From assembly GCA_003518745.1 (NCBI GenBank), contig DOYB01000266.1, positions 1-21,461 of the forward strand: a stretch of 21,461 bases of DNA, written 5' to 3'. Under the pieces are notes generated by a model that ran no database searches, was not told the DNA's origin, and was given only the letters and a program-made list of their open reading frames with translations. A program made the position numbers and the translations under genes. This document shows positions 7,957 to 14,847 of this stretch, piece after piece (within the stretch, counting starts at the first letter, position 1; each line of letters begins with the position of its first letter). The DNA comes from Selenomonas sp. (GTDB lineage: Bacteria; Bacillota; Negativicutes; Selenomonadales; Selenomonadaceae).

Positions 7957-9060
7957 CTACCTCTTTCTGACTATACCTGCGTTAACGTGATATACGGCAT
8001 CCTCCCCTGAATTTGGAAGGAAGGCTTCGTCGGTAGCCGTCACAATAGTCTGTATGCGCTCATGACGTATAAAATCCATAAGCTGGTGCCTTCTTACGGC
8101 ATCCAGCTCGCTCATAACGTCATCCAGCAGAAGTATAGGATACTCTCCTGTCTCCACATGAAGGAATTCCAGCTCCGAAAGCTTTAGAGCCAGAGCCCCT
8201 GTCCTCTGCTGCCCCTGAGATCCGAAGGAGCGGAGATCCACTCCGTTCACACTGATGATTATATCGTCATGGTGCGGCCCGATACATGTAGAACCTCTTG
8301 AAATATCATTATTTCTAAGCTCCACTATCCTCTTATTATACCATGAAAGCAAGTCTCTTGTCACATTTTCTTCCATGCCGGAAATCCGATATGAAATAGA
8401 AAGCTCCTCAGTATCCGCGGAAATCCGCCTCTGCACTGAATCAGAGAGGTTACTCAGCTTCTTTACGGCATCTATCCTCTTTGTTGCTATCCTGGAGGCA
8501 AATTCAGCCAACTGGCCGTCCCACAGCTCAAGCATATCTACAGACGCGCTATGCTCGCGAATACGCTTGAGAAGAGCATTTCTCTGGCTGACTATGTGAG
8601 TATACGACAGCAGGTCATGGCAATATGCAGGATTTGCCTGGGAAAGCTCCCTGTCCAGAAAACGACGTCTCTCCGCGGGAGCCCCCTTTATCAGAAAAAG
8701 GTCTTCAGGAGAAAACAGCACCACATTCAGTTTGCCTATTAGTTCGCTCCTCCTGATAGGACTTTCATTCCAAAGAATGGTCCTTCTCTTTCCACGCTTG
8801 AACTCAAACTTAATATTATGTCCCACCCCTATACGCTCAAATGAAAGCTCCAAAATAGCGCCTGGCTCATTCCAATAGATGAGATCACTGTCGTTATGTG
8901 TGCGATGAGACCGCCCAAATGCTGAATAGTAAACGGATTCTATAATATTCGTTTTTCCTTGGGCATTTTTCCCTAAAAATATGTTTATATTATCGCAAAA
9001 ATCAAGGGCAAGCTCTTTGTAATTACGATAATTTCTAAGGGTCAGACTGCGGACCAGCAT
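7957..9060 (-). CDS. recF: RecF, recombination mediator ATPase
   Basis: RecF (367 residues) is an SMC-like ATPase that, with RecO and RecR, loads RecA at gaps and aids restart of stalled forks. Walker A GKNAQGKTN is at 30-38, the RecF signature GSQGQQRT at 280-287, and Walker B PILLLDDVMSELD at about 308-320. The N-terminal LTLRNYRNY and the AFGRSHRT segment are also typical. Length is normal. ATG at 9060 follows AAGGG about nine bases upstream. The gap from dnaN is 12 nt, and there is no S4-domain gene in between as in many Bacilli. The stop lies three bases before the DciA-like gene. Confidence 0.97.
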   Translation of the reverse strand: MLVRSLTLRNYRNYKELALDFCDNINIFLGKNAQGKTNIIESVYYSAFGRSHRTHNDSDLIYWNEPGAILELSFERIGVGHNIKFEFKRGKRRTILWNESPIRRSELIGKLNVVLFSPEDLFLIKGAPAERRRFLDRELSQANPAYCHDLLSYTHIVSQRNALLKRIREHSASVDMLELWDGQLAEFASRIATKRIDAVKKLSNLSDSVQRRISADTEELSISYRISGMEENVTRDLLSWYNKRIVELRNNDISRGSTCIGPHHDDIIISVNGVDLRSFGSQGQQRTGALALKLSELEFLHVETGEYPILLLDDVMSELDAVRRHQLMDFIRHERIQTIVTATDEAFLPNSGEDAVYHVNAGIVRKR

Positions 9061-9072
9061 AATTCATTTCCC

Positions 9073-10185
9073 TTAGTGATTTGTTCGTACAGGCGTTACC
9101 ATGTACAGAAAAGCAGAATCAGCACTGTCGTGAACAGCAGCCGGCTTAAGATAATCATTCATCGCAAAGGTACATTCCTCACCATCCATATTCTTCAGAA
9201 CATCGGCTATATACTGAGCGTTGAAGGCAATATTGACCTCGGGGCCTTTTACCGTAGCAGGGATTATTTCTTCAGCGTTTCCTACCTCCGGATTATTTGA
9301 AAAGATGTGGAGCTGTCCGTCACTGAACACCAAGCGAATAATATTGTATTCATTGGCTCTCGAAATCAGTGAGACGCGGTCAACTGCTCCCATCATGTCG
9401 TCCTTATTCATTATGGCTTCTGTCTGGAAGGCTTTTGGGATTATGGCCTTGTAATCAGGGAAATTACCCTCAATCAGCCTTGAAATCATGTAGAAGTTTT
9501 CAAATTCAAAACTGATTTGCTTTTGTGAGCATACAATCCTGACATCTTCTGAACTGCCAGTACTGATTATATGCAGCAGCTCATTCAATGCTTTGGCGGG
9601 GATGATGAGCCTTGCATTTCCTATACCCTCATCCAGGGTTTCAGTCTTTACCGAGAGTCTGTGAGTATTTGTTGCGGCCATGGTCACGAGTTTATCATCT
9701 ATATCAAGATAGCATCCTGTGAATATAGGCCTTACTTCATCTGTAGAACATGAGAATACTGTTTTTCTGATAAAGCTTTCAAGTATATCATTTTTCATGT
9801 TAAAGGACATTGTCCCTTCCAGATAGCGCATGGTGGGATATTCTCTGGCATCCATATTGAGGAGCTTGAATTTCGCGGTTTTAGACTGAATTATTACAAT
9901 ATTCTCATCTTTGTTGAAGGTAAGACTAACTGTTTCGCCGGAGAGTTTACGCATTACCTCTTGAAGATATCTGCCGGTAATTACGATTTCGCCGGGTTCT
10001 GATATTTCCGCGGGTATTTTTGCCAATATCCCAAGTTCGTAGTTTGTTGCTTGGATTTCAAGCGTTTCATTGTCGGCTTTGAGATATATTCCGGAAAGAA
10101 CGGGAGTCTGGGGTTTGGAAGGAAGTGCTCTCGATACAATCTGTATGGCATTGGTTATTTCTTTCGTAATGCAGGTCACTTTCAT
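9073..10185 (-). CDS. dnaN: DNA polymerase III sliding clamp (beta subunit)
   Basis: The beta clamp is a ring-shaped dimer that tethers polymerase III and partner proteins to DNA. At 370 residues the length is normal. Three clamp repeats are recognisable: the N-terminal domain with KPQTPVLSGIYL, a middle domain containing LIIPAKALNELL and RLIEGNFPDYKAIIP, and a C-terminal domain ending in MVTPVRTNH, the expected tail. ATG at 10185 is preceded by AGAGG. A 256-nt gap to dnaA carries DnaA-box-like sequences and a TATAAT on this strand (10337-10332), so DnaA-sensitive expression of dnaN is plausible. Confidence 0.97.
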   Translation of the reverse strand: MKVTCITKEITNAIQIVSRALPSKPQTPVLSGIYLKADNETLEIQATNYELGILAKIPAEISEPGEIVITGRYLQEVMRKLSGETVSLTFNKDENIVIIQSKTAKFKLLNMDAREYPTMRYLEGTMSFNMKNDILESFIRKTVFSCSTDEVRPIFTGCYLDIDDKLVTMAATNTHRLSVKTETLDEGIGNARLIIPAKALNELLHIISTGSSEDVRIVCSQKQISFEFENFYMISRLIEGNFPDYKAIIPKAFQTEAIMNKDDMMGAVDRVSLISRANEYNIIRLVFSDGQLHIFSNNPEVGNAEEIIPATVKGPEVNIAFNAQYIADVLKNMDGEECTFAMNDYLKPAAVHDSADSAFLYMVTPVRTNH

Positions 10186-10239
10186 GTTAGTTTCCTCTTT
10201 CTTATTACTAATAGAATATATAAATAAAAATAGCCGCCG

Positions 10240-10248
10240 TAGTAGTAG
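10240..10248 (-). promoter_or_regulatory. Candidate DnaA-trio (CTACTACTA)
   Basis: Three tandem TAG triplets on the plus strand (TAGTAGTAG) read CTACTACTA toward dnaN. They are flanked by GC-rich patches (CGCAGCCC before, CGGCGGC after) and then by an AT-rich stretch. This is the pattern described for the DnaA-trio, on which DnaA assembles along single-stranded DNA. Confidence 0.5.
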
Positions 10249-10257
10249 GGGCTGCGA

Positions 10258-10293
10258 AAATGTGCAAAAGTGGCCTCAGCCTTTTGCACATTT
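10258..10293. repeat. 13-bp perfect inverted repeat in the dnaA-dnaN gap
   Basis: AAATGTGCAAAAG (10258-10270) and CTTTTGCACATTT (10281-10293) are exact reverse complements around a ten-base loop. Each arm contains TTTTGCACA/TGTGCAAAA, a 7/9 match to the DnaA box. It could be a weak dnaA terminator, since on the minus strand it is followed by TTTCGC, or it could be a structural part of the origin. Confidence 0.6.
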
Positions 10294-10334
10294 GAAAGCT
10301 GGGGTTGGATAAGATGTGGAAATCAATTAAAATT

Positions 10335-10379
10335 ATAAGAGAGGTTATCCACTAAATCCACAGTGTTAACCTCTCTTAT
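10335..10379. repeat. 13-bp inverted repeat with DnaA-like boxes in its loop
   Basis: ATAAGAGAGGTTA (10335-10347) and TAACCTCTCTTAT (10367-10379) are exact reverse complements. An inner CACT/AGTG pairing (10350-10353, 10362-10365) extends the structure. Two DnaA-like boxes (10345-10362) lie at the apex. On the minus strand the dyad is followed by AATTTTAATT, so it may also terminate dnaA transcripts; its last bases overlap a TATAAT that could serve dnaN. Confidence 0.55.
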
Positions 10380-10441
10380 TGGATATCCACATTTTACTGA
10401 ACAGGAAATACATGATTAATGCACAGGATTATTCGTGTTGC

Positions 10442-11971
10442 TCATGATTTTTTTATGATTGCTGTAAGCTCATCAAGGGTGCGGCTTAGGTTTGGATCAT
10501 CGTTCTTGCTCTTGCTGATTTTATCACAGGCGTGCATTACCGTTGTATGGTCCCTTTTCCCGAAAAAGTTGGCTATTTGCGGAAGTGAGGCTTCAGTAAG
10601 TTCCCTGGAAAGGTACATTGCTATCTGCCTTGGAACAACAATAGCGGCAGTTCTCTTCTTTGCGTGGAGCTCTTCTACAGTGACATTATAATGGGAGGCT
10701 ACCACGTTTTGTATCATATCGACTGTAATCTTCTTCGTCCTGTTTCCCGGGAACAGGTTCTTGAGTGTCTGTTCCGCCAAATCCACAGTTATGGGCTGAT
10801 GTGTAAGGGAAGCGTGGGCCACAACCCTGTTCAGGGCTCCTTCAAGCTCTCGAATGTTGCTCTCGATTATATTCGCGATTGTTATGAGCACATCATTCGG
10901 CACGTTTATATTTCCCTGCTGAGATCTTTTCTTCAATATAGCTATACGTGTTTCCAGGTCTGGAGGCTGTACGTCAGCAATCATTCCCCATTCAAAACGG
11001 GAACGGAGCCTCTCCTCCAAATCCTTAACCTCATGGGGAAGACGATCGCAAGACAGTATGATGGCTCTTCCGGAATCATGAAGCGCGTTGAAGGTATGGA
11101 AAAATTCTTCCTGAGTACTTGGCTTACCGGATATGAACTGGACATCGTCAACCATCAGGACGTCGATAGTACGGTATTTCCGCCGGAACTTTTCAGGATC
11201 TCCGTCTCGAATGGCATTTATAAGTTCATTAGTAAACGTTTCACTTGAAACGTACAACACTCTTTTTTCAGGGAATCTTTTTATAATCTGATTGCCTATG
11301 GCGTGCATCAAGTGGGTTTTGCCAAGTCCAACGCCTCCATAGATGAAGAATGGGTTGTATATCCTTCCAGGAGATTCTGCGACAGCCAGGGCGGCCGCAT
11401 GGGCCAACTGGTTTGATTTTCCCGTGACGAAAGTGTCAAAGGTATGTCCCGGAACCAGCGTGGAGGAATTCCCCGGCGCGACTTGGTTTCCAAAATCCTG
11501 TGTCACCCTAATATTTGGCTCATTAACGCTATGCGCCGGAGTATTTTGTGAAAAACCGGCATCCGGTTTGGGGATGTCCTCGATTAACTCACCGTTTTCA
11601 CCAATCAGTGTTGTCTGTATCGGCGCGTTCTCCGAAAGCGGTATTTTGGATTTTTGCCGGCGGCGCTTTCCGTGGGTGGCAACTGGAATAGGAGGAAAGG
11701 CAACTTCCTCTTGAGGCAGGTTAAGATTCTGAAGATCGATGCTGCAGCGCTCTCCTATCACATTGAACACAGCGTCATCCAGCATTGTCATGTAACGTTC
11801 ATGGATCCATCGCTTAGAAAAATCGTTTGGGGTTCCCAGGGTGATTTTGTTCCCAACAAGGGATATAGGGACTACGGGAGAAAGCCATTTCTTGCATGCG
11901 CCTTCGGAAAGGACCCCCTGCATGTTGGCTATTATTTGCTCCCAAATCACCTGCAGTTGTTCTTGCTCCAT
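10442..11971 (-). CDS. dnaA: Chromosomal replication initiator DnaA
   Basis: An AAA+ initiator that binds DnaA boxes and melts the origin. At 509 residues it is longer than the roughly 450-residue average because domain II is long (about 85-175, basic then acidic and proline-rich). Domain I is about 1-80. Domain III carries Walker A GGVGLGKTH (212-220), Walker B VLMVDDVQF (271-279), a sensor-1 segment ILSCDR (305-310) and the arginine-finger region RSRFEWG (about 323-329). Domain IV has PRQIAMYLSRELT (about 447-459) and the DNA-binding signature RDHTTVMHA (473-481), which fits boxes of the TTATCCACA type seen nearby. ATG at 11971 follows AAGGGA at about eight bases. Clusters of boxes on both sides suggest autoregulation. 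Confidence 0.98.
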   Translation of the reverse strand: MEQEQLQVIWEQIIANMQGVLSEGACKKWLSPVVPISLVGNKITLGTPNDFSKRWIHERYMTMLDDAVFNVIGERCSIDLQNLNLPQEEVAFPPIPVATHGKRRRQKSKIPLSENAPIQTTLIGENGELIEDIPKPDAGFSQNTPAHSVNEPNIRVTQDFGNQVAPGNSSTLVPGHTFDTFVTGKSNQLAHAAALAVAESPGRIYNPFFIYGGVGLGKTHLMHAIGNQIIKRFPEKRVLYVSSETFTNELINAIRDGDPEKFRRKYRTIDVLMVDDVQFISGKPSTQEEFFHTFNALHDSGRAIILSCDRLPHEVKDLEERLRSRFEWGMIADVQPPDLETRIAILKKRSQQGNINVPNDVLITIANIIESNIRELEGALNRVVAHASLTHQPITVDLAEQTLKNLFPGNRTKKITVDMIQNVVASHYNVTVEELHAKKRTAAIVVPRQIAMYLSRELTEASLPQIANFFGKRDHTTVMHACDKISKSKNDDPNLSRTLDELTAIIKKS

Positions 11972-11998
11972 AATAAATCCCTTCTATCATGAATAGAC

Positions 11999-12169
11999 TT
12001 ATCAACAGTTTTATCAACAAGTGTGGATAACTCTTAAATTCAATGATGTTTAGTAAAAATGGTAAATCATTGGTCAAAATTGTCGAAAAAAAAACCGATA
12101 CCCACTGTAATTTCAAGGATTTTCATAATTGTGGATAAGCCTGTGTAAAAGTCAATTTTTTGTGGATAA
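11999..12169. promoter_or_regulatory. DnaA-box cluster upstream of dnaA
   Basis: Two TTATCAACA boxes (11999-12007, 12011-12019) read on the plus strand and are 8/9 matches. Three perfect TTATCCACA boxes read on the minus strand (TGTGGATAA at 12022-12030, 12130-12138 and 12161-12169). A weak TGTGTAAAA lies at 12142-12150. The cluster lies across the dnaA upstream region, so it probably serves both initiation and dnaA autoregulation. Confidence 0.85.
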
Positions 12170-12301
12170 CTCTGTTTTTTCATATCTTAACAGAATAAGG
12201 AGAAGTTAGCAATGATATAAAGCGAAAAAAATGAAAAAAAAATGAAAAGAATTTTTTCGCAATTATTGCTTCATGTTTTTATTCCAATAGTGATAAAAAT
12301 A

Positions 12302-12330
12302 TTGACACTTATTGAGGGAAAAGATATAAT
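12302..12330 (+). promoter_or_regulatory. Consensus sigma-A promoter for rpmH
   Basis: TTGACA (12302-12307) and TATAAT (12325-12330) are both perfect consensus hexamers with an exact 17-nt spacer. Transcription should start near 12337, giving a leader of about 65 nt before rpmH. Confidence 0.9.
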
Positions 12331-12349
12331 CTGAAAAGGTATCTTGTTT

Positions 12350-12369
12350 AAAGACGTTATAGCGTCTTT
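12350..12369 (+). promoter_or_regulatory. Small hairpin in the rpmH leader
   Basis: AAAGACG (12350-12356) pairs with CGTCTTT (12363-12369) around a six-base loop, between the predicted start site and the AGGAGG ribosome site. It may stabilise the leader or tune translation; there is no U-run after it. Confidence 0.4.
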
Positions 12370-12402
12370 CTAGGCATTTGCAGAATAGGAGGTGCAGCAT
12401 CT

Positions 12403-12537
12403 ATGAAGAGAACTTATCAGCCGAACAATCACTGGCGTAAGAAGACTCACGGATTTCGTGAGAGGATGAAGACTAAGGGTGGCCGACTCGTAATCAAGAA
12501 AAGACGCCAGAAGGGCAGAAAAAAGCTTACGGCATAA
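12403..12537 (+). CDS. rpmH: 50S ribosomal protein L34
   Basis: A 44-residue, highly basic ribosomal protein of the large subunit. The sequence begins MKRTYQPNNHWRKKTHGFRE and ends KKRRQKGRKKLTA, the unmistakable L34 pattern at its normal length. The ribosome site AGGAGG (12387-12392) precedes the ATG by ten bases. It has its own consensus promoter and is followed within three bases by a terminator hairpin, so most transcripts probably end before rnpA. This fits the much higher demand for L34 than for RnpA. Confidence 0.98.
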   Translation: MKRTYQPNNHWRKKTHGFRERMKTKGGRLVIKKRRQKGRKKLTA

Positions 12538-12540
12538 GAT

Positions 12541-12563
12541 AAGGTCACTGCGGTGGCCTTTTT
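12541..12563 (+). terminator. Terminator/attenuator between rpmH and rnpA
   Basis: AAGGTCAC (12541-12548) pairs with GTGGCCTT (12553-12560), eight pairs with one G-U, around TGCG, followed by TTT and then CTT. It is a compact intrinsic terminator, and read-through would supply rnpA. Confidence 0.8.
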
Positions 12564-12618
12564 CTTATACTTGCAATCATTGCGAGCATGTTGATGCCGT
12601 TGTTTAGAGGTAGCGTGC

Positions 12619-12978
12619 ATGTATAAATTGCCGAAAAAACGAATCATCAGGGATAAAGCTGAGTTTCAGACCGTATACCATCATGGACGTTCCTATGCCA
12701 ATAGATACATGGTGCTTTACGTTTATCGAAACGAGGAACTGGACAAGGTTGGGTTCGCGGCCGGAAAGAAGCTTGGCAATGCGGTGATTCGCAATCGTGT
12801 CAAGCGATTGCTGAGAGAAAGCTATCGGCTTTCCAAGAACCGTATCCACGGGGGATATGCCCTCCTTTTGATTGGCAGGAAAGCCTCTGTTGAAGCCGGA
12901 TGCGCTGAGGTACGGGATGCTTTCTGCCAGCTTTGCAGACGCGCGGAGATTTGGGATGAACAGGGTGAATCTCAATGA
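12619..12978 (+). CDS. rnpA: Ribonuclease P protein component
   Basis: The 119-residue basic protein subunit of RNase P, which matures the 5' ends of tRNAs with the catalytic RNA. The N-terminal LPKKRIIRDKAEFQTVYHHG and the signature RNRVKRLLRESYR (about residues 57-69) identify it. Length is normal. ATG at 12619 follows AGAGG by eight bases. The stop overlaps the yidD start (ATGA), so the two are translationally coupled. The RNA component (rnpB) is not in this window. Confidence 0.96.
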   Translation: MYKLPKKRIIRDKAEFQTVYHHGRSYANRYMVLYVYRNEELDKVGFAAGKKLGNAVIRNRVKRLLRESYRLSKNRIHGGYALLLIGRKASVEAGCAEVRDAFCQLCRRAEIWDEQGESQ

Positions 12979-13184
12979 AAGAGCTAGTGCTTTTTTCCAT
13001 CAGGATATACCGTGAGTATGTATCTCCAATGAAAGCGCCCTCCTGCAGATTCGTTCCGACCTGCTCTGAGTATGCTATGATTGCGGTTGACAGATATGGG
13101 GTATTCCTCGGAGGATGGATGGCATTGAAGCGAATCCTGCGGTGTCATCCCTTCCACGAAGGTGGATATGACCCTGTCCCCTAA
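12975..13184 (+). CDS. yidD: Membrane protein insertion efficiency factor YidD
   Basis: A small (69-residue) membrane-associated protein of the YidD/DUF37 family, thought to assist YidC- and Sec-dependent membrane insertion. The motif CRFVPTCSEYA (about 23-33) and the ending LRCHPFHEGGYDPVP are diagnostic. Its ATG overlaps the rnpA TGA by four bases, and yidC follows 81 nt later, which is the usual functional cluster rnpA-yidD-yidC. Confidence 0.95.
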   Translation: MKELVLFSIRIYREYVSPMKAPSCRFVPTCSEYAMIAVDRYGVFLGGWMALKRILRCHPFHEGGYDPVP

Positions 13185-13265
13185 GGAACTGTCGACAAAT
13201 AGATTGGTTTAGATACTGTTCAGTTTATTTGTATTCAGTCCCTAATCTATATAGGACGTGATGTT

Positions 13266-13943
13266 TTGGAACCAGGTTTCTTTGGAACTATTTTTTCTCC
13301 GATAGAGGGATTCCTGCATTTTATATTGGACTTTCTGTATTCCATGACTGAAAAGATGGGGTATGGGAGCTTTGGGCTTGCCATAATACTCCTGACCATA
13401 CTGATCAAGGTGGCTCTATATCCGTTGACTGTCAAGCAGGTCAAGTCCATGAAGGCCATGCAGGAGCTTTCTCCTAAGCTCAAGAAGATTCAAGAGAAGT
13501 ACAAGGATAATCCCCAGGAGATGCAACAGAAGATTGCGGCGTTATACAGGGATGCGGGTGTGAATCCCCTTGCCGGGTGTCTTCCTCTTCTCATACAGAT
13601 GCCGATTCTGATGGGAATGTATTATGCGCTGTACAATTTTGACTATGGTACTGTGAATCCGGCCTTCATGTGGCTTCCAAATCTTTCGGAGCCGGATCCC
13701 ATCTATGTATTGCCGATTCTCTCGGCGCTTACAACTTTCCTGCAACAGAAGATGACAACAACTGAAATAACGCAGCAGATGAAGATAATGATGACTGTAA
13801 TGCCAATCTTTATCGGCTGGATCAGCTTGAGTTTCCCCTCAGGGCTGGTGCTTTACTGGGTGACTATGAACGTGGTTCAGATCATTCAGCAATGGTGGAT
13901 GTATCGTGGAGATAAATCTAAGTCTTCGAAGGAGGCTGCCTAA
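13266..13943 (+). CDS. yidC: Membrane protein insertase YidC (Oxa1 family, short form)
   Basis: A 225-residue insertase that places proteins in the cytoplasmic membrane alone or with SecYEG. It lacks both the large periplasmic domain of Proteobacteria and the lipoprotein signal of Bacillus SpoIIIJ. Membrane segments are visible around 36-55, 105-121, about 145-160 and 170-205. The cytoplasmic hairpin QVKSMKAMQELSPKLKKIQEKY follows the first core segment. The conserved positive residue of the hydrophilic groove is lysine (K48, in LTILIKVALYPL) where Bacillus has arginine. The start is TTG at 13266, with AGGA about nine bases before it; the ATG at 13261 is in another frame and soon meets a stop. 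The jag ribosome site lies inside the last codons. Confidence 0.95.
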   Translation: MEPGFFGTIFSPIEGFLHFILDFLYSMTEKMGYGSFGLAIILLTILIKVALYPLTVKQVKSMKAMQELSPKLKKIQEKYKDNPQEMQQKIAALYRDAGVNPLAGCLPLLIQMPILMGMYYALYNFDYGTVNPAFMWLPNLSEPDPIYVLPILSALTTFLQQKMTTTEITQQMKIMMTVMPIFIGWISLSFPSGLVLYWVTMNVVQIIQQWWMYRGDKSKSSKEAA

Positions 13944-13944
13944 T

Positions 13945-14757
13945 ATGGCAGAGACAGTAGTAAAGACCGCAAAGACTGTAGAACAGGCTCTAAAGTCAGC
14001 GCTGGATGAGCTTGGAGTTTCAGAAGATAGGGTAACCTATGAGATATTGGATCGTCCCTCTAAGGGCCTTTTTGGAATCCTTGGGGGAAAACCTGCCAGG
14101 GTTCGTGTAACGCTGAAGGAAATTTCAGTTGAGGAGTCCGTAGCGGAGGAGAAGGAAATTGTCTCCGAAGTAAATGATGAGCATGTTGAATCAGAAGAAC
14201 CACAGAAGGTCTTAGAATCCTCTCCGGTGGCTGATGATACCTCTCAGGAAGGAAACCTGCATGAGAGTGATGAAAAGCCCTTTGAGCCTAATCCTGAGGT
14301 ATTGCAGCGTGCGGAGCGGTTCCTTGCTGATGTATTCCGCACGATGGGCATGGAGGTTGGAGTCAGGTCTGAGGCCACTGCAGATGGTTACTTGATTCAC
14401 TTAGAGGGAAAAAGTCTTGGAGTTCTTATCGGAAAACACGGACAGACACTGGATGCTCTCCAATATCTGACGAACCTGGCTGCCAATCAGGAACGTACCG
14501 AGCAGCGTGTACGCATTATAATCGATGTTGAGGGCTATAGGGCACGCAGAACAGAGACCCTTCAGAAGCTTGCCAATCGTCTGGCTGACAGAGCGGTGCG
14601 CATACATCAGGAAATCAAATTGGAGCCAATGAATCGCCATGAGAGAAAGATTATTCACATGGCACTGCAGGATAATCAGAGAGTTACTACTCACAGTGCC
14701 GGTGAAGAACCATATCGATATATAATTATTGTACCTGGAAAAGGCAAGAGAAAATGA
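13945..14757 (+). CDS. jag: Jag/KhpB-type RNA-binding protein (Jag_N-KH-R3H)
   Basis: A 270-residue RNA-binding protein; in Gram-positive bacteria Jag/KhpB pairs with KhpA and influences cell division and sporulation. Jag_N is at 1-57 (KTVEQALKSALDELGV, KGLFGILGGKPARVRV), an acidic linker at about 60-115, a KH domain containing GVLIGKHGQTLDALQYL (near 155-171), and a C-terminal R3H domain with RHERKIIHMALQD and GEEPYRYIIIVPGK. ATG 13945 lies one base after the yidC stop, with AAGGAGG (13929-13935) inside yidC; a longer reading starting inside yidC adds 13 residues foreign to the family. A terminator follows. Confidence 0.95.
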   Translation: MAETVVKTAKTVEQALKSALDELGVSEDRVTYEILDRPSKGLFGILGGKPARVRVTLKEISVEESVAEEKEIVSEVNDEHVESEEPQKVLESSPVADDTSQEGNLHESDEKPFEPNPEVLQRAERFLADVFRTMGMEVGVRSEATADGYLIHLEGKSLGVLIGKHGQTLDALQYLTNLAANQERTEQRVRIIIDVEGYRARRTETLQKLANRLADRAVRIHQEIKLEPMNRHERKIIHMALQDNQRVTTHSAGEEPYRYIIIVPGKGKRK

Positions 14758-14790
14758 TTATATATAGTATGAATATAAAATTTTGAAGAT

Positions 14791-14847
14791 AAGGGTTGTC
14801 CTTCCAGTTATGTTCATTAAGATCATAGTTGAAGGATAACCTTTTTT
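14791..14847 (+). terminator. Terminator after jag
   Basis: AAGGGTTGTCCTTC (14791-14804) pairs with GAAGGATAACCTT (14831-14843) with one bulged G and one G-U pair, around a 26-nt loop. TTTT follows. It closes the rpmH-jag group. Confidence 0.75.

Larger units (their letters stand above)
10186..10441. other. dnaA-dnaN intergenic region, candidate oriC half with unwinding module
   Basis: This 256-nt gap holds near-consensus DnaA boxes: ATATCCACA (10383-10391, 8/9), TTATCCACT (10345-10353, 8/9), and weaker AAATCCACA (10354-10362), GTTGGATAA (10304-10312) and TGTGGAAAT (10315-10323). Read toward dnaN (minus strand) these are followed by a hairpin (10293-10258), a GC-rich patch (10256-10249), CTACTACTA (10248-10240), GGCGGC and an AT-rich stretch up to the dnaN ribosome site. 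The same order (boxes, GC patch, CTACTA-type DnaA-trios, AT-rich unwinding region) lies before dnaN in Bacillus subtilis. Unwinding here is inference from that similarity. Confidence 0.6.
11972..12402. other. Origin region upstream of dnaA (candidate oriC half)
   Basis: This 431-nt gap separates the divergent dnaA and rpmH genes, where gene orientation switches from all minus to all plus. From left to right it holds a cluster of five strong DnaA boxes (11999-12169), an A/T-rich tract (about 12170-12300, with runs of A after 12225 and AATTTTTT), a perfect sigma-A promoter for rpmH (12302-12330), a small 5'-leader hairpin (12350-12369) and the rpmH ribosome site (12387-12392). I see no protein-coding gene in it. 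The gene-orientation switch and boxes strongly support an origin here. Confidence 0.85.

Noticed and set aside
10664..11248. 194-codon plus-strand frame opposite dnaA
   Set aside because: It lies wholly within the DnaA AAA+ domain on the opposite strand, with no ribosome site and no recognisable motif.
12197..12220. AAGGAG followed by ATG-ATA-TAA in the origin region
   Set aside because: A two-codon frame with a good ribosome site is curious, but the tract is A/T-rich and upstream of the rpmH promoter, so it is probably not transcribed as a leader.
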